Positions 46,781 through 59,234 of a stretch of DNA of 64,000 bases are shown here, one piece after another. The stretch is from the NCBI RefSeq assembly GCF_018143015.1, contig NC_054742.1, positions 11,515,632-11,579,631 of the forward strand, written 5' to 3'. The DNA comes from Lytechinus variegatus. Its lineage: Eukaryota > Echinodermata > Echinoidea > Temnopleuroida > Toxopneustidae. Each line of letters opens with the position of its first letter. Position 1 is the stretch's first letter. The notes below the pieces were generated by a model. It was not told where the DNA came from. It worked only from the letters and a program-made list of their open reading frames with translations, and did no database searches. The position numbers were made by a program, and so were the translations under genes.

Positions 46781-48787
46781 GCACAGAAAACAAACTTTTA
46801 TTTACTTTTTTTATTCATTCAATTGTGCATGTCACAACCACCACTGCAAATAGACCAGCCATTCTGAGATTTCATGTGCATGGTTCTTAATTGATTATCC
46901 TGACCCAGTTTGTCAATATAGTTTGTTGATTTTTTGTGTACGAGCCAATTTGTCTAACTCCCAGGATGCCTACATTTATTATTGTCTAAAAACAATTTTG
47001 CCATGTAATTGGTCTACTAACAATTCTCAAAACTGGATTACCATCTCATTCATTTGATATACAATCACCAATGATTTGATTATTACCATGATCAATCATT
47101 TTGTTTTGTTTGGGGAAAATCAAATATCTCATTGAGAACCATTGAGGAAAATAGTATGCATAAAACACCTAATGGTAGTAAACCAAATACAGTCACCAGA
47201 CCAAATAATGGTAGAGGTAATACTAGGTACATGTAATATCACATTATTGGGTAACCTATGCACCAATCTAAAACAAAAAACTTAGTCTATTTAGATCAAA
47301 TCAATGTCATTACTTAGAAAACTCTAAATGGTATTTAAAGGGTAATCCAACCCAAATAAGAACTTGTTTTTAGAGGAAAGAGAAAAATCAGAGAAGTGGA
47401 TAGGTGTAAGTTTGAAAAATATTGGACAAACAATACACAAGTTATGAATTTTTAAAATTTGTAAATATTGGTAATCACTATACCCATGGAGACTTCAAAT
47501 TAGCCACACATGTGATGTAAGGCAAGGACTCCAATGCATAAAATGGTTAAAATGTCATTTTTTAAAAGTTTTACTTACGTTCATGAGGACACACAAAACT
47601 AATACCCGAGTTATATCTAGATTGCTGCCCAAGAGGAATGGGTACTTGGGAGGAAACCACAAATCCCTGACAAGTCCACGCCAACAAAAAGTTGATTTGA
47701 ACGAAAAGAAAAATCCAACAAGAAAAAAATTGAAAATTTGTGAAAAATATGCGAAACTTTTATTTTTTATTTTTCTCCGTTTATTCAAATCAAATTTTTT
47801 TCTGGGGTGGACTTGACCTTTAAATAAATGGCCTATGGAAAGTTGTCCTTGCCTCTTGTCATAATATATTTACCAAGTTGTCAATTTGAAGTCTACATGT
47901 ACATAGTCTTTTGGATCTCAATTTTAAAGCAGCCATAACTTTCTTATTGCTTGTCCATTTTCTTTCAAACTTTCACCATTTTGTTTAATTTATTTTTTTA
48001 CTTTCCAATACAACAATTTATTACCAAGGCTATATTCCCCTTTAATTTGTAACTTTCAAAAAACACAATTGAACTATTAGAAATAAAACGATTTGACAGC
48101 AAGATTTGTTGCTCTGTCTTTAATCCATCGGCCTAAAATACTACCATATCATTCCCGTTCAATGTACGCCATCATATTTGTTTACAAGTTTGCCTTGTAC
48201 ACCATGATGGTGCCAAGCTCCCGGGGGGGGGGGGGGGGTGCACTCAAATTATATTTTGATGGGGGTATGCCTCACAAAACCCTGAACTGGGGGTCATTAT
48301 ACCTAAAACAGTTCATATTTTTCATCTATTTTGTGGTGCATTGTTTCTGATAAAATCAAATGGGTGTCTATGGAAATGGTTGGAAACCATTGTGTTCTAT
48401 ACTGAGCACTAATAATTATACTTGGATATTGGCTGGGCTTAGGATATGTAGATGGAACAGGAATAAAATGACTTTAAAATAGACAGTAAGTTCAATGTAG
48501 ACTGATTGGGATTGACCTTATCATGCTAGTACACCAATCAGTCTATTTTCTTTTTTTCTTTGGTTAAACTGTAGAAATCATGAATTTAATTACAGAATGC
48601 ATTTGAATTGAATAAAAGTAGCATAATTTCTGGAGAGTCATGACTAAAATTGATTTTTTTCATACTGGGTTTGCATTTAATGCAAATAAAATCTGTAATT
48701 CAATGAAGTCTGTGATTTTTACAGCACTGGAGAAGGCACAACAGATGCTATATAAATTACAAAAAAATAATCCTTGATAATTATATA
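46781..48787. other. Convergent intergenic region
   Basis: This lies between the 3' ends of twinfilin and TIMMDC1. It contains a short, internally deleted MITE family A copy (47670-47823), an 18-base G run (about 48221-48238) and otherwise AT-rich DNA. No gene was seen. Confidence 0.6.
47670..47823. mobile_element. MITE family A, internally deleted
   Basis: It has ACAAGTCCACGCCAACAAAA at the left and inverted CTGGGGTGGACTTGACCTTT at the right, only about 155 bp apart. Both terminal arms are kept and the centre is gone. Confidence 0.7.
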
Positions 48788-48914
48788 CTATGTAGATGGA
48801 GATGATGTTGATGTAAGCTCCACTTGCTTCTTCTCTTGTAATAGTTGCTCACTTTTCTGAATAGATTCCTCCATGATTTCCATCATTCTAGGAGTGATGG
48901 ACATTCGAAGAGTG
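48788..48914 (-). CDS. TIMMDC1: TIMMDC1 exon 8 (terminal)
   Basis: 127 nt (1+126). The acceptor is CACTTTTTCTAG and the stop TAG. It encodes TLRMSITPRMMEIMEESIQK then a charged, Ser/Thr-rich end. The family is variable here, so identity rests on phase and position. Confidence 0.85.
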
Positions 48915-51900
48915 CTAGAAAAAGTGAGGGGGAAAAAGAGAGAGACCTTCCTTGTGAAAGTGTAAAAAGAGTGGTTGGTGTAAAAAAAAAGTATTTTGAT
49001 CTAATCACTTTAAATTCATTAAATAAGAATAATAAAAAAAAATCGTGAGAAATTTCCACATTTATTCCATGGAGACTCTTTCTGGAAGAAACATCTGGTT
49101 GCACTGGCAGAATGAAAAGGGGAATGTAATATTGACAACTAACCCCATTCTGTTTTTCAAATGACAAAACAAAATTATTTCATCACATAAACACAAATTG
49201 TTGTGATTCAAAATACATGTAAACTTGCATCAATAAAACCTCCATGAGTTGAATATTTGCCCAAGTCAAGGCTAGGATTATGCAAATTTCTCTGAACCTC
49301 AAACAATTTCAGTGGTCCCAAAGATTTTTCTCTGCAAAGTTACCTGTAATCCCCATCCCAAATACAATTTTTTGTTATTTTCCAGTTTGATTCCTCAGAA
49401 ATACATAAATCATGATATGGTGACATTTGGGAATGCATTTTTGAGAAATGAAATGATTACAGTTAATTATAATGATTCTGAAAGTACTTTAAACTACTAT
49501 AATCACACTGACATTGTTTTGCACACTCTCTCACATATATATCACAGTTGAAAACTATGGGGGTAGGGGAAGGCGGGGTAAGTTGTGACACTTTTTGCAT
49601 TTTGCATGTTAGAATTGATATTACTAGTACTATTGTAGAAATAAGTACCTTGCCTTTAAATTTGATTCTTGGGAAATGTTTTTCACCTACATATAACTTT
49701 CTACCCCCATACTGAAAGTCATTGTGACCTTTGAAAAAACCGATGTCAAATGGCTCAACTTGCCCCATATATGGGGTAAGTTGTGCCACCGTCTGGGGAA
49801 GTTGAGCCACAAAAACTATGTACAAAATGTATGGGGGGAGAACCAGCATGTCAATTTTTTGTTTGAAGTCTGTTCACTTGCTAATTCTCTATAAATACTA
49901 ACATCCTTTAAAAGGAAAAGAGCAGTCATGTAAATTTGCTCCTTTCAGCCAGCATTTCAATTGATTTTTATGGTTTGTTTTTTTAAGATACATTACCATA
50001 AGAATTACCATGGCTCAACTTGCCCCATGCTGTTTGGCTCAACTTACCCAAGTCCGAACCTAGTGTGATAATTTTGTATCCACACATTTATTATGCATCC
50101 ATCATATATAAGACTATGACAAGAATGACGATCCATACCTGGACTAACAATGTTGTTATCATGTCTTTACTATATTTAAAGACGTGTGTGTGAATAAAGC
50201 ACTTATCTATTTCACACTCTTTTTTACTTTTTTGGCTGAAATTCATACTTTTCCCTCTAAAAAACTACTTTTTGTTTCAAAGTGGAAAACAATGTGGTGG
50301 GGTTAGGGGTTATGCTATGGGTCATCAATACATGACACCACAATGTCTGACTCATTCATTATTGGCCTGGGGCTGGTGGCTCAACTTGCCCCTATGCTCA
50401 ACTTACCCGCCTTCCCCTATACCAATTGTGCAACTTTAATAACAAATAAACCATCAGCTCATCTCCCTTTAAAAAACTTTTTAAAACAAAAAGAAACAGG
50501 AAGTGAATACAATAGGATGCTATTTAAACCCAATCTCCATTAAAATGGGCCAAGGCAGTGGAAAAAATAAACCCATCTTTTCTCTATTCCTCCCTTTATC
50601 TTACTTCATATTTGAAAGTTCAGCAAGTTTGTATACTCTCTACATTAGGCTAAATACGGGGCATTCTAAAAAAAGGGTAACCAGAATTCAAAGGTCAGCT
50701 ACCTGTATATAAATTATAAAAAACACACATGATTTGTTCCTCTGATTTATATATTATTATAGAGACTTGTCAGCTTTAATTTGACACTGCTATTACAGAG
50801 GTAGGGTCCTTGGAAGGGGAAGGGTACAAAACCAACTTTTTTTTAAGTTTTGGGTTCCTAAGTAAAAATCCCCTTTTCTGTAAGTTTGTGGTTTCATCAT
50901 GTTTTTGTGAACACTAAGTTTAAAAATGTTATCCCCTCTGTTAACATTTTTGTCAGTGAGACTGTGAGAGTGACTTTCATTTGCATATCCACTGTCAAGC
51001 TGCTAGTCATTATTCATCCTCAACTTTTGCACCAATACCTTCACACTTGCACTGCTCTTCTAACCATTGTTGGATCAAGATTAAGAACATTTATCTCATG
51101 CCTAACCTGGGCCTTCAAGCCATTACTGATGTGCTCAACCAAGATTGCAGCTAGACACCAGTTATGAATTCCACTTGCAAAAAGTTGACAGAGGGAACAT
51201 TTCTCTCAAACTTGCTGTGAAAAAAACCCAGATGAAACCAAGAACTTGAACCAAAGATGGTTTTGTAATATCTTTAAAAAACTGAAATCTGGAAAAGGTA
51301 GGTTTTGTAACCTTCAGCTTTGAAAGACCACAACTATGTGACCAGTGACAATTTTGATGCGAGCAAGGTGTCAAATTTAAGTTGATGAGTTACTCATTAT
51401 TGTAGGATGAAAATTACAAGAATAAGTCGTGTATTTTACATAGCTGACCTATGAATGTTGATTACCTTCTTTTTTCAGAAACATCCTGTATAGTCAAAGA
51501 GCCTCATGAATTAGATCATCAAGCAGTATACTAGACAGCTTCATTTATCACAATCTCATGAAATCCACTTCAACAAAGAGGTATACCATAAAATAATGAT
51601 GGACATTAAATATATAGCTGGAAACTAATGAATTCTCTTAAATTCTGGAAATTTCAAAATTGATGCAGTAAGAAGTTAGGGAGCAAATCATAAATGTACA
51701 CGCAGAAGATCTAGGCACAAAGAAGGTTAAAAACATTACTAACCGTTCTTGCAACTTTTCAGCTTGTTGTTCTGCCCTTATTCTTCTATGTTTTTCTATG
51801 AATGTCTCTCCCATAACATGTTGGAATCCAAGCAAAAGTGCACCACATGGTATACTGGCAATAAATAGAAATCACAAATCAATTGTTTGAGCTATTCATT

Positions 51901-54900
51901 CATTTGTTCATAATATATACTATCAATACAATTTTATTGTAAATTTCTAAAGACATATCACAATATATTCAATTCCTTTAAAAAGTGAACAACATAGACA
52001 TGTAAATGAAGTCACATAACAAACAATAGATGCACAACTCTTATCAGGCATAAAGTAACAAAAATAATTGCTTATAGCTGTTTGTGAAATGAAGCAAAAC
52101 TTTAAATATCATAACTCTTTATTTTACATCAAATTTTAATGATATTTACAACATTTTTTTCCAATTTCTCTCTTTTTTTATCAAATCAACTTTTTGTTGG
52201 GGTGGACATGCCTCATAAGAACTGTGAACAGGATAATTTTATATCCAATCAATATTTCTAATATTTGAATACAACGAACTGGTATCTAGTTTCTCAAGGT
52301 GTAGATCTGATACTTTAAAAGAAACAGTATGATTTGATGGGCAAACTGTAACATGTGCATTACAACAACTTACCCAAGCAAACCACCTACAAATGCACCA
52401 CCAACCATGCCACGTAGACCTAGGTTGATTCTATACAATACACCTGTACTCACTGCAAAATAAATATAACAATGAAATCAATTCCATAAAATAGATCTAT
52501 ACATTGTTTCATCCTTAAATTGACTAGCCTTATGATTGATTGAATTCATTTATTTTCCATTAAAAAACAAGATGCAAAATCAAGAATATACAAACATAAA
52601 GTATAAAACTGAGACACTATACACACGACTTATCATACTTAAAATAAATACAAAATACTTTGTTTTAAATATATACATATCAGTAAAATTGGATGAATGA
52701 TTTATATAAAAGTAGTAAAATATTTTCGCTGGAGCATGTCTCTTATTTTATATAGAATTCCGATAATGTGAGATGCAAGAATCGATTATTATTCACAATT
52801 TCACATGGTTATTCCCATTCAGATTTTCATCGAAAGTAATGCCCCAAAACTTGACATGTTCTTTCCTTTCTATGACTGTATTATTAATGTTGATATTGGG
52901 GCATAAAGTGATCTTCTTGTTTTTGGAGTGAAATACAATGAAATTTGTTTTGATGTTAAGAACAAGTTTATTTCATTGAAACCAGTTAACAAGTTTTGGG
53001 AGTTCATGGCCTGAATCATTTTTTTTTCATTTATGAGTTAAATTTCACCATCAACCACCCATTCATCTGAGAATTTGTTATCCACATCTTGATTTATATA
53101 AAGACCATTAATGTATATCAAGATGAATAAAACGAAATATAACAATACAGTAACAAATCAAGAATAAATCTACTAATACTGTGAACAATAGGTACTATTG
53201 TAAAGTATCTCTCTTTTGAGAGCCAGTAATGATAGCAGCTTACCTCCAGCAACTGTGTAACAGATCATATCCTGTCTGTCTCTGTACACTGCAAGCGATG
53301 TGCTTATACCACTGATATAAAGAATGATAATAACCAGTTATAACTCCCCCCAAAAGGAAGTAGAAGCATCCCTTGATTGTTTAAAACACCCAATGCGACA
53401 AAGAATGTGCTTTTGAGCACAGCACACACTATGTAATTCAATAGGACACAATTTTTAAAATAAATTACATATTCCATTAACCCTAACTAGGCAGTCCTTT
53501 TTTGGCTGTTCTGTGGCCAGGGGGGGGGGGGGTTGGGGAGATTGATTCAACCCCCCACTGAGATCTCGGCCACCGATTGCGTGAGCACCGCAAAAATTTG
53601 AACGCTGGTAGTGTGCGATGTAATCTACAAGGCTGTATGGTAAAATTTTCCAAAATAATGAGATTTTATTATATATGAATTATGCTAATTTATGCATTGC
53701 ATAAATTATACTTTTTGCTCTAAGCCACTAAAAAATGCTCCCAGATTGCTAATTTTGGGTAAAAATATTCTTTTTTTTTGTTGGGGTGGACTTGTCCTTT
53801 AAATATGAAAATTCCAAGAGGTGAAATTATTTTATTTGAAGTTCGGCATAATGTTAGGAATAATACATGTAAAATCATAATTTTGCTTTGCAGCAAGCTC
53901 AGTGGTCAGAGTACAATCCAAATCAGCTTTGAGCCGCAGCCAATGATAACGTCATTAAGACTTGGAATCGAATTTGGTTTCATTCCTACAGGGAGGCTTG
54001 AACTAGACTGAATTTTGATTCCAAGTAGTCGTACCACTATTCTAAAATCTGATTGCTGAGGTTTTATTGGTTGGAATGTCCATATCACATGTTATTACAA
54101 TCTATTTGAAAAAATTCAATTCATTGCGCTAGATAGTAAATACAGACCTACATGTATATGTGAAGGGCCTACTAGTTAATTCCACATTGCAGCAGCACAT
54201 ATGATGTGAGCTTGAATAATTGCTAGCTTGCTATACATGCTGCTGGTCAGGGATGATACTTTTTGCTTCACTAATTCTTTCCTTATGTAAATAGATTAAC
54301 CTTAAAAATTAATCTTCATATTCAAAGTTATCGCTGGTTTTCTAATTAATTGGGACCTAATTTACCAATTTGGAAATCATAGGTAAGGGTGTAAATCTAT
54401 TTTAAAAAACTCATCAAATAGTTTTTTTCTATAATATATTATCAAACATATATTGAATAGTATGTTTATGAGTTCATGTGTATATTTGATTTATTGTTGG
54501 TAAAATGATATCTACAGTGCGTATCAAAAAAAAGTTTACACTTTGAAAAAGCCCTGGGAATTAAAAAATATACAACATGTGGGTATTTTTTTCACATATA
54601 ATTATGGTTTTGGGTCTCATCTATCCAATGAAAGTAAAAGTTTTGACAGAATGTTACACTTGAGTGAGCACTGTCCATTTTTGTAAGGCTCGCAGAAATC
54701 TGTTTGCGCAGAAATGCTTGTTTTCACGCTGTGTCAAGGGGAAAGGGCGAAATCAAACTAAACCTGCGAAGCATTTCTCATAAATTTCCCTAGCACTTTT
54801 AGCCAATTGAAATAAAATGGATACATTCAAGCATTTTGTAACAATTTTGCCACCCAAATTTGAAATTTCAACACTTAGTAAGCACAACCTTTACCCCTTT

Positions 54901-57610
54901 TTTGCCAGCTAGATCTGAGGACATAACTGAATCTGAACAAAATTTTATATCAGACATCTCCAGCATTTTTTACTAAGTTTTTATCATTTAAAGTTGGTTT
55001 ACATTTCATTTTCATTTAATACTTGTTTCTCCACACTTTTCCCAAGCTTGGCAATGTTTAACAAAATGAAAATCAAGCCTAAGCCATTTCATGTAAATCA
55101 CAGCTCAGTGTAAAGCAAATATCGTCACGATGGACTCGGTGTGTGGGGGAGTGGGGTGGGGCGCAATGCACTCTTCGAACTGTTTTGGGCAAGGAAACAA
55201 GTTTAAAAAGGTAAAAGATATCTTCAAATCAAGTTTACTAGCTAATTTCCACGTGTTCTTCATGATTAAGGTCTACTTTTATTCGCATAACTATTTCAAA
55301 GTTCTGCGCAAATCATTTTTCACCAACTTTTCAAAAGTAAGTGGTGCTCACTCAAGCGGAAATATTTTTCGACAGTTATATCGTCACTTGCTTAAATGGA
55401 TCTGTACCAATGCTAAAATGTGGAAAAATCGTCAGGATATTACAAAAATATAATTTTACAGGATTTTTTCTAAGTGTAAACTTTTTTTTGATACGCACTG
55501 TATAGAGAGATGCAGTTCATCCATCCAGACTTCAAACCTGAAGAATCCCCACTTTGAAGGGGTTGTACTCTATACCTGGATATCTGACTGGGGTATAACT
55601 ATATTCTTTTTGATTGCCCTGTATTTAACGATGGCATTGAGGTATTAGAATGTGGGTTTCATATTCCTTTCAGTAATAGGTCACACATAGATGAGTTTCA
55701 TAGTAAACATGTGAATACCACAAATATTAAGAACTGCCTAATTTTTCATTAGGTTTTAATGAATGTAAGTTTATGAATGCATGTAGATGAAACCCTTGAG
55801 TAAAATTCTGATTTAATTTTTAATTTCTATAGGCTACTTACTGATAACAACCGGCCAATATGGCTGTTCTCCATCCCCATCTGAATCCATAGCGTATCAT
55901 CCCACGAGATGCAGCATTATAAGATGATCCCTGGTCAATGAAAGATATTATATTAACAATATTAGAAAATGTTGACTACAGCTTCACCAATAAGACAAGA
56001 GAATGCATATTTTAAATGACTGAAATACAAAGAAATATATCTCTACTACAGATTTGCATAATATTCTGCAGAAATGTTAACCAAATTGCCATATAAAATA
56101 ATAGTATATATAATATGTCATTATGTGCTTTAAAAAAAAATGGATAAAGAAATATGTTGCTGGATTACATTTTTGAAAATAGAAATACATTTTCAAAAGG
56201 TGAGTTTTAAGAACATTTTGAATTGTCTCATGTATCACTACTTCAAATGAGTTTGAAAGATTATTCAATAGCACCTTGTTTCAGTCCTTTATAGAATTCC
56301 CTTCCACCAATTAGCAATCAAACTATTACAAATATTAACACAGTAACACAATACAAATCAATGGGCCTACACGTATACAATTTTATGGAATATTTTTCTT
56401 TTTTTAGTACATATTTAATGAAACCATTCTAAGAGGGTGACACTGCTCAACCCATTGTACCGGAACCTAGTAGCCCCTGTAAAACTATGGGAATCACAGG
56501 ATTTGGTAGGTATTCTGAGAAGAGTATTTAATTCAAAGTACTCACTGTAGCTTCAAGTCGGCTGTGGTAAACTGATGCTTGACTATTATGAATGTATCTC
56601 TGCCTTGCAAACCTTGAAGCTGGAAAGCCACCATATACAAATCCTAACATACCACCTAGTACAAACATCATGACCATTTCATATAGCTCACGAGATAAGC
56701 CATCATCTTTACTATGGAAGAAATTTAGAAAAGAGAAAATACCATGAGCCACCAAGCAGAAGTTGCAACTAGAATACTACAGTCTTATATATAAAAAAAA
56801 AGTATTACCAGTATGTTATATTTCCCATACCAGTGAAAATTAGGATATCAACTATATTAATGATTACATTTCTGGGGATATGGACCATTTTTGTTCCATC
56901 ACATGCAGTGACATTCATGCAAGATCTAGACAAGTGCGTGTAGGCCTAGGGTATAATGTACACACTAGCAGTAAAACTTTACAAATTTTAGTTTGCAAAT
57001 ATGAACAAACCCAAATAATCTGGAATCAATGTATGAATTTCAAAAATAAAAATACCCCAAAGTTAGTAAAGTTGGATGTTTAAGACTTAATACTTTTCAG
57101 CTAACTTTAAAAACAATTTAGAAAAGAAAACTAAATTATGCAAAGCAGACTAACTTGACAAAGTATGCCTCCTTCAGTCTTAGCCAACCACTAGCAGCAT
57201 CGTTATCTTCTTTTGTTATGGGGACAGAACTAGCTGCATCCTGTCTTGGTATATCATCATGTATGGCCCCATCTTTGGTACTGTCTGTACTCTGTAATGA
57301 TGAGGCATGTACAGTAGGCAGGAGTGCTATTCTACTAATGGCGGCTTTGTGAAGATAATGTTCCAATTTTCCGAGCAGAGTTTGTCTTGAAGGTATACTG
57401 CATAAATGTCTACTTTCTTGTAATGAGTCTTGTAAGATATAATATTCTTTCCCATTGTCTGCTGTCTGACAGCTTGTATCCGTTTGACTTGTTGGATTCT
57501 TTTTAATGCCTGCAATTATGTCTTCTGACTTTGTGTTATCCATATCAAAAAGATGATCTTCTTTAGTATGATGCTGTAGTTGCCTGGTACGAACCAGGAG
57601 ATGCCTTAAC
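48788..57610 (-). CDS. TIMMDC1: TIMMDC1, complex I assembly factor (first exon not found)
   Basis: TIMMDC1 (C3orf1) is a mitochondrial inner-membrane protein of the Tim17/22/23 fold. It helps assemble the membrane arm of respiratory complex I. Seven exons join in phase to 364 codons plus stop. Family signatures in order are: GWLRLKEAY; FVLGGMLGFVYGGFPASRFA; RQRYIHNSQASVYHSRLEA; AASRGMIRYGFRWGWRTAIL; ISTSLAVYRDRQDM; GVLYRINLGLRGMVGGAFVG; GFQHVMGET. The glycine-rich stretches form the expected membrane helices. The N-terminal part before GWLRLKEAY is about 140 residues, much longer than the roughly 50 in the human protein. It starts with basic LRHLLVRTRQLQHH, which could be a presequence. Exon phase requires two bases from an upstream exon that I could not place. 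Starting at the internal Met in LFDMDN (about 57541) is an alternative. Confidence 0.9.
49563..50420. mobile_element. TIR element with GGCTCAACTTGCCCC repeats
   Basis: GGGGAAGGCGGGGTAAGTTG at 49566 and inverted CAACTTACCCGCCTTCCCCT at the right end form the TIRs. Copies of GGCTCAACTTGCCCC (or TTACCC) occur inside both ends (near 49754, 50012, 50034 and 50379). Some form short hairpins with GGGGTAAGTTG. No transposase. It lies in the last TIMMDC1 intron. Confidence 0.8.
50425..51740. other. Part of TIMMDC1 intron 7, nothing recognised
   Basis: This intronic stretch has no recognised exon, TIR pair or LINE motif. Short frames here are AT-driven. Confidence 0.5.
51744..51854 (-). CDS. TIMMDC1: TIMMDC1 exon 7
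   Basis: 111 nt (1+108+2). The acceptor is TTATTGCCAG and the donor GTTAGT. It encodes IPCGALLLGFQHVMGETFIE then a basic helix KHRRIRAEQQAEKLQE. Confidence 0.93.
52070..52213. mobile_element. MITE family A, one arm
   Basis: It has AAATGAAGCAAAACTTTAAA, AACATTTTTTTCCAATTTCT and TTGTTGGGGTGGACATGCCT, matching the right arm of 28998-29595. Confidence 0.6.
52374..52452 (-). CDS. TIMMDC1: TIMMDC1 exon 6
   Basis: 79 nt (2+75+2). The acceptor is TATTTTGCAG and the donor GTAAGT. It encodes VSTGVLYRINLGLRGMVGGA then FVGGLL, a glycine-rich membrane helix. Confidence 0.94.
52790..53130 (-). pseudogene. LINE reverse-transcriptase remnant
   Basis: On the minus strand: LILIYINGLYINQDVDNKFS; then LVNWFNEINLFLTSKQISLY-type text; then, shifted, FWGITFDENLNGNN. 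These match the INDLxxS...WFxxNKLxLNxxKTxxxxF...FLGxxxDxxLxW order of CR1/Jockey-like reverse transcriptases. Several frameshifts; dead. In TIMMDC1 intron 5-6. Confidence 0.65.
53244..53311 (-). CDS. TIMMDC1: TIMMDC1 exon 5
   Basis: 68 nt (1+66+1). The acceptor is TTATATCAG and the donor GTAAGC. It encodes GISTSLAVYRDRQDMICYTV then AG (family: [20 protein letters not shown]). Confidence 0.93.
53312..54514. other. Part of TIMMDC1 intron 4
   Basis: It holds a 14-base G run (about 53520), the solo end of MITE family A at 53770-53802 (GTTGGGGTGGACTTGTCCTT) and otherwise unassigned sequence. No exon was seen. Confidence 0.5.
54515..55500. mobile_element. Non-autonomous Tc1/mariner-like element, 986 bp
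   Basis: It starts CAGTGCGTATCAAAAAAAAG and ends CTTTTTTTTGATACGCACTG, flanked by TA at 54513-54514 and 55501-55502. Inverted similarity is strongest in the outer about 30 bp. A 107-codon frame inside (55130-55453) has no transposase motif. A truncated copy is at 10035-10305. Confidence 0.85.
55842..55930 (-). CDS. TIMMDC1: TIMMDC1 exon 4
   Basis: 89 nt (87+2). The acceptor is CATTGACCAG and the donor GTAAGT. It encodes GSSYNAASRGMIRYGFRWGW then RTAILAGCY. RxxxRYGxRWGWRT is the most conserved stretch of the family. Confidence 0.94.
56546..56711 (-). CDS. TIMMDC1: TIMMDC1 exon 3
   Basis: 166 nt (1+165). The acceptor is TTCTTCCATAG and the donor GTGAGT. It encodes KDDGLSRELYEMVMMFVLGG, MLGFVYGGFPAS and RQRYIHNSQASVYHSRLEAT, containing the first Tim17-like membrane helix. 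Confidence 0.92.
57155..57610 (-). CDS. TIMMDC1: TIMMDC1 exon 2 (first one found)
   Basis: 456 nt (1+453+2). The acceptor is CATTAATTTATAG after a T-rich tract and the donor GTTAGT. It encodes a basic start, a low-complexity polar region (NPTSQTDTSCQTADNGKEYY) and GWLRLKEAYFV. The frame is open upstream to ATG at 57657, but that would read through the acceptor. Confidence 0.75.
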
Positions 57611-57853
57611 CTATAAATTAATGCAGAAAGAGAAAATACAATATTGGATTCTATCAACAGATTTATCAGAATGAAGAGCAGTTATATTACAACAATGGCT
57701 TTGACAAGTGAAAAAGCAGATTATAAGGGTTATTACTTCAGCTCAATATCTTAGGTGCTGTTCCTCCAACTTGTTTGCAAGGCAGTCATGGCAGTAGTAA
57801 AGAATAATAATGAATAATTATACTTGCTAATATAGCGCTTAAACTAACTTACT

Positions 57854-58459
57854 TTAAAGGTCAAGTTCACCCCCGAAAAATGTTGATTTGAATAAGCAGA
57901 GAAAAATCCAACTAGAATAACACTGAAAATTTCATTAAAATTGGATGTAAAATAAGAAAGTTACGGATTTTAAAGTTTCACTTATTTTTCACAAAACAGT
58001 GATATGCACAACTTCATGTCATGCAAGTAAGTCAGTCGATGATGTCCATCACTATTTCTTTTGTTCTTTATTGTTTGAATTATGCAATATTTCATTTTTT
58101 ATAGATTTGACAATAAGGACCAAGTTGACTAAATCATATAGTATTAAACAATGATAATTCCACATGTTCACGGAGGAATTAATCGTTGTTTCACTTGACA
58201 ATGAGGAGAAAAATAGAATATTTAAGATTTCATATAATAAAATGCAAAAGAAATAGTGAGTGGATGACATCATCAGTCTCCTCATTTGCATACTAACCAG
58301 GATGTGCATATAACTGTTATGTGAAACTAAGCGAAACTTTAAAATGTCATAACTTTCTTATTTTACATCCGATTTTGATGAAATTTTCAGTGTTATGCTT
58401 GTTGGATTTTTCTGTTTTTATTCAAATCAACTATTTGTTGGGATGGACTTGTCCTTTAA
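57854..58459. mobile_element. MITE family A, complete copy
   Basis: It starts TTAAAGGTCAAGTTCACCCC and ends inverted GGATGGACTTGTCCTTTAA. The arms share AACACTGAAAATTTCATTAA with its inverse TGATGAAATTTTCAGTGTTA, and GTCAGTCGATGATG with CATCATCAGTCTCC. Confidence 0.8.
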
Positions 58460-58462
58460 TTA

Positions 58463-58660
58463 TCCTGGCTTTAGCAGAGCAGATGTTAAGCGTTTATGCA
58501 TTTCATGGACATATGTACCCATTATATCACCTGGATTGAGTGCAGCACAATTTGGTAAATATTGCTGAAAGAAAGCATGGCTGGGATTTGAACCTACATC
58601 CCTCTGATTAAAAGACGAGAGATGTTACCACTAGATCACGTCACCACGATGCCCCCCACA
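58463..58660 (-). repeat. tRNA-derived SINE
   Basis: On the minus strand it has CATCGTGGTGACGTGATCTA, GTGGTAACATC (A-box side) and GGTTCAAATCCCAG (B box, 58582-58594). TTGTGCTGCACTCAATCCAG and GATATAATGGGTACAT follow. It is related to the SINE at 4455-4745. Confidence 0.7.
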
Positions 58661-58939
58661 GAAGTGCTATTCTACTAATGGCTACTTTGTAATGAATCTT
58701 GTAAGACATAGTATTCTTTCCCATATATGCTGATTAAATCATGCTGAAAATATATAAACTTACTTATTGATTAAAAGAAGAATACTTGGTAATCAATGTT
58801 AAATCATGTTGGATTATATGATCAGATGATTTAATTTAAATAAGAACTCAGATTCATTAATGGATTCTATTCATGCATTCATTTCATCAAAATATATTGT
58901 CTACAAATGATTTAAGTTTTGAAAGTAATCACCACCTCA

Positions 58940-59095
58940 CAGGGGTCGCAGTACGGTTTTCAAAGTGGGGGGGGGGGGGCTGACCATGCAAAAAATCATC
59001 ATATGGCCATTTTTACGTTTTTGTACACGGTTTTGGAAAAAAGTGGGGAGGGGAAGGGCTGAAGCCCCCCCCCCCGCCCCTGCCTCAGCGCAGTT
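58940..59095. repeat. Poly-G/poly-C-ended short repeat
   Basis: GTCGCAGTACGGTTTTCAAA then a G run, GACCATGCAAAAAATCATCA and CATTTTTACGTTTTTG, ending in a C run. A second copy is at about 61550-61665 (GGCCGCGGAACAGTTTTCAA). The two share about 75 bp of near-identical interior. Confidence 0.6.
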
Positions 59096-59234
59096 ACATA
59101 AGAATCATAGCATAATCAAATAAAACCCCTTGCAAGCCTTGGGCCTTTCTTTTGGGGGGATGGGGTAATATTTGAGCCTTTTAAAAATTGTACCATATTA
59201 GAAATAACAAAATAAGGTATAAAAAGGTTATATG

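Noticed and set aside
55130..55453. 107-codon frame inside the mariner-like element as a transposase
   Set aside because: No DDE/D motif or HTH pattern, and the element is under 1 kb.
57136..57657. Taking the whole 173-codon frame, from ATG 57657, as the TIMMDC1 N-terminus
   Set aside because: The first 16 codons run through a T-rich tract and CATTAATTTATAG, a good acceptor; the segment looks intronic, though this is not excluded.
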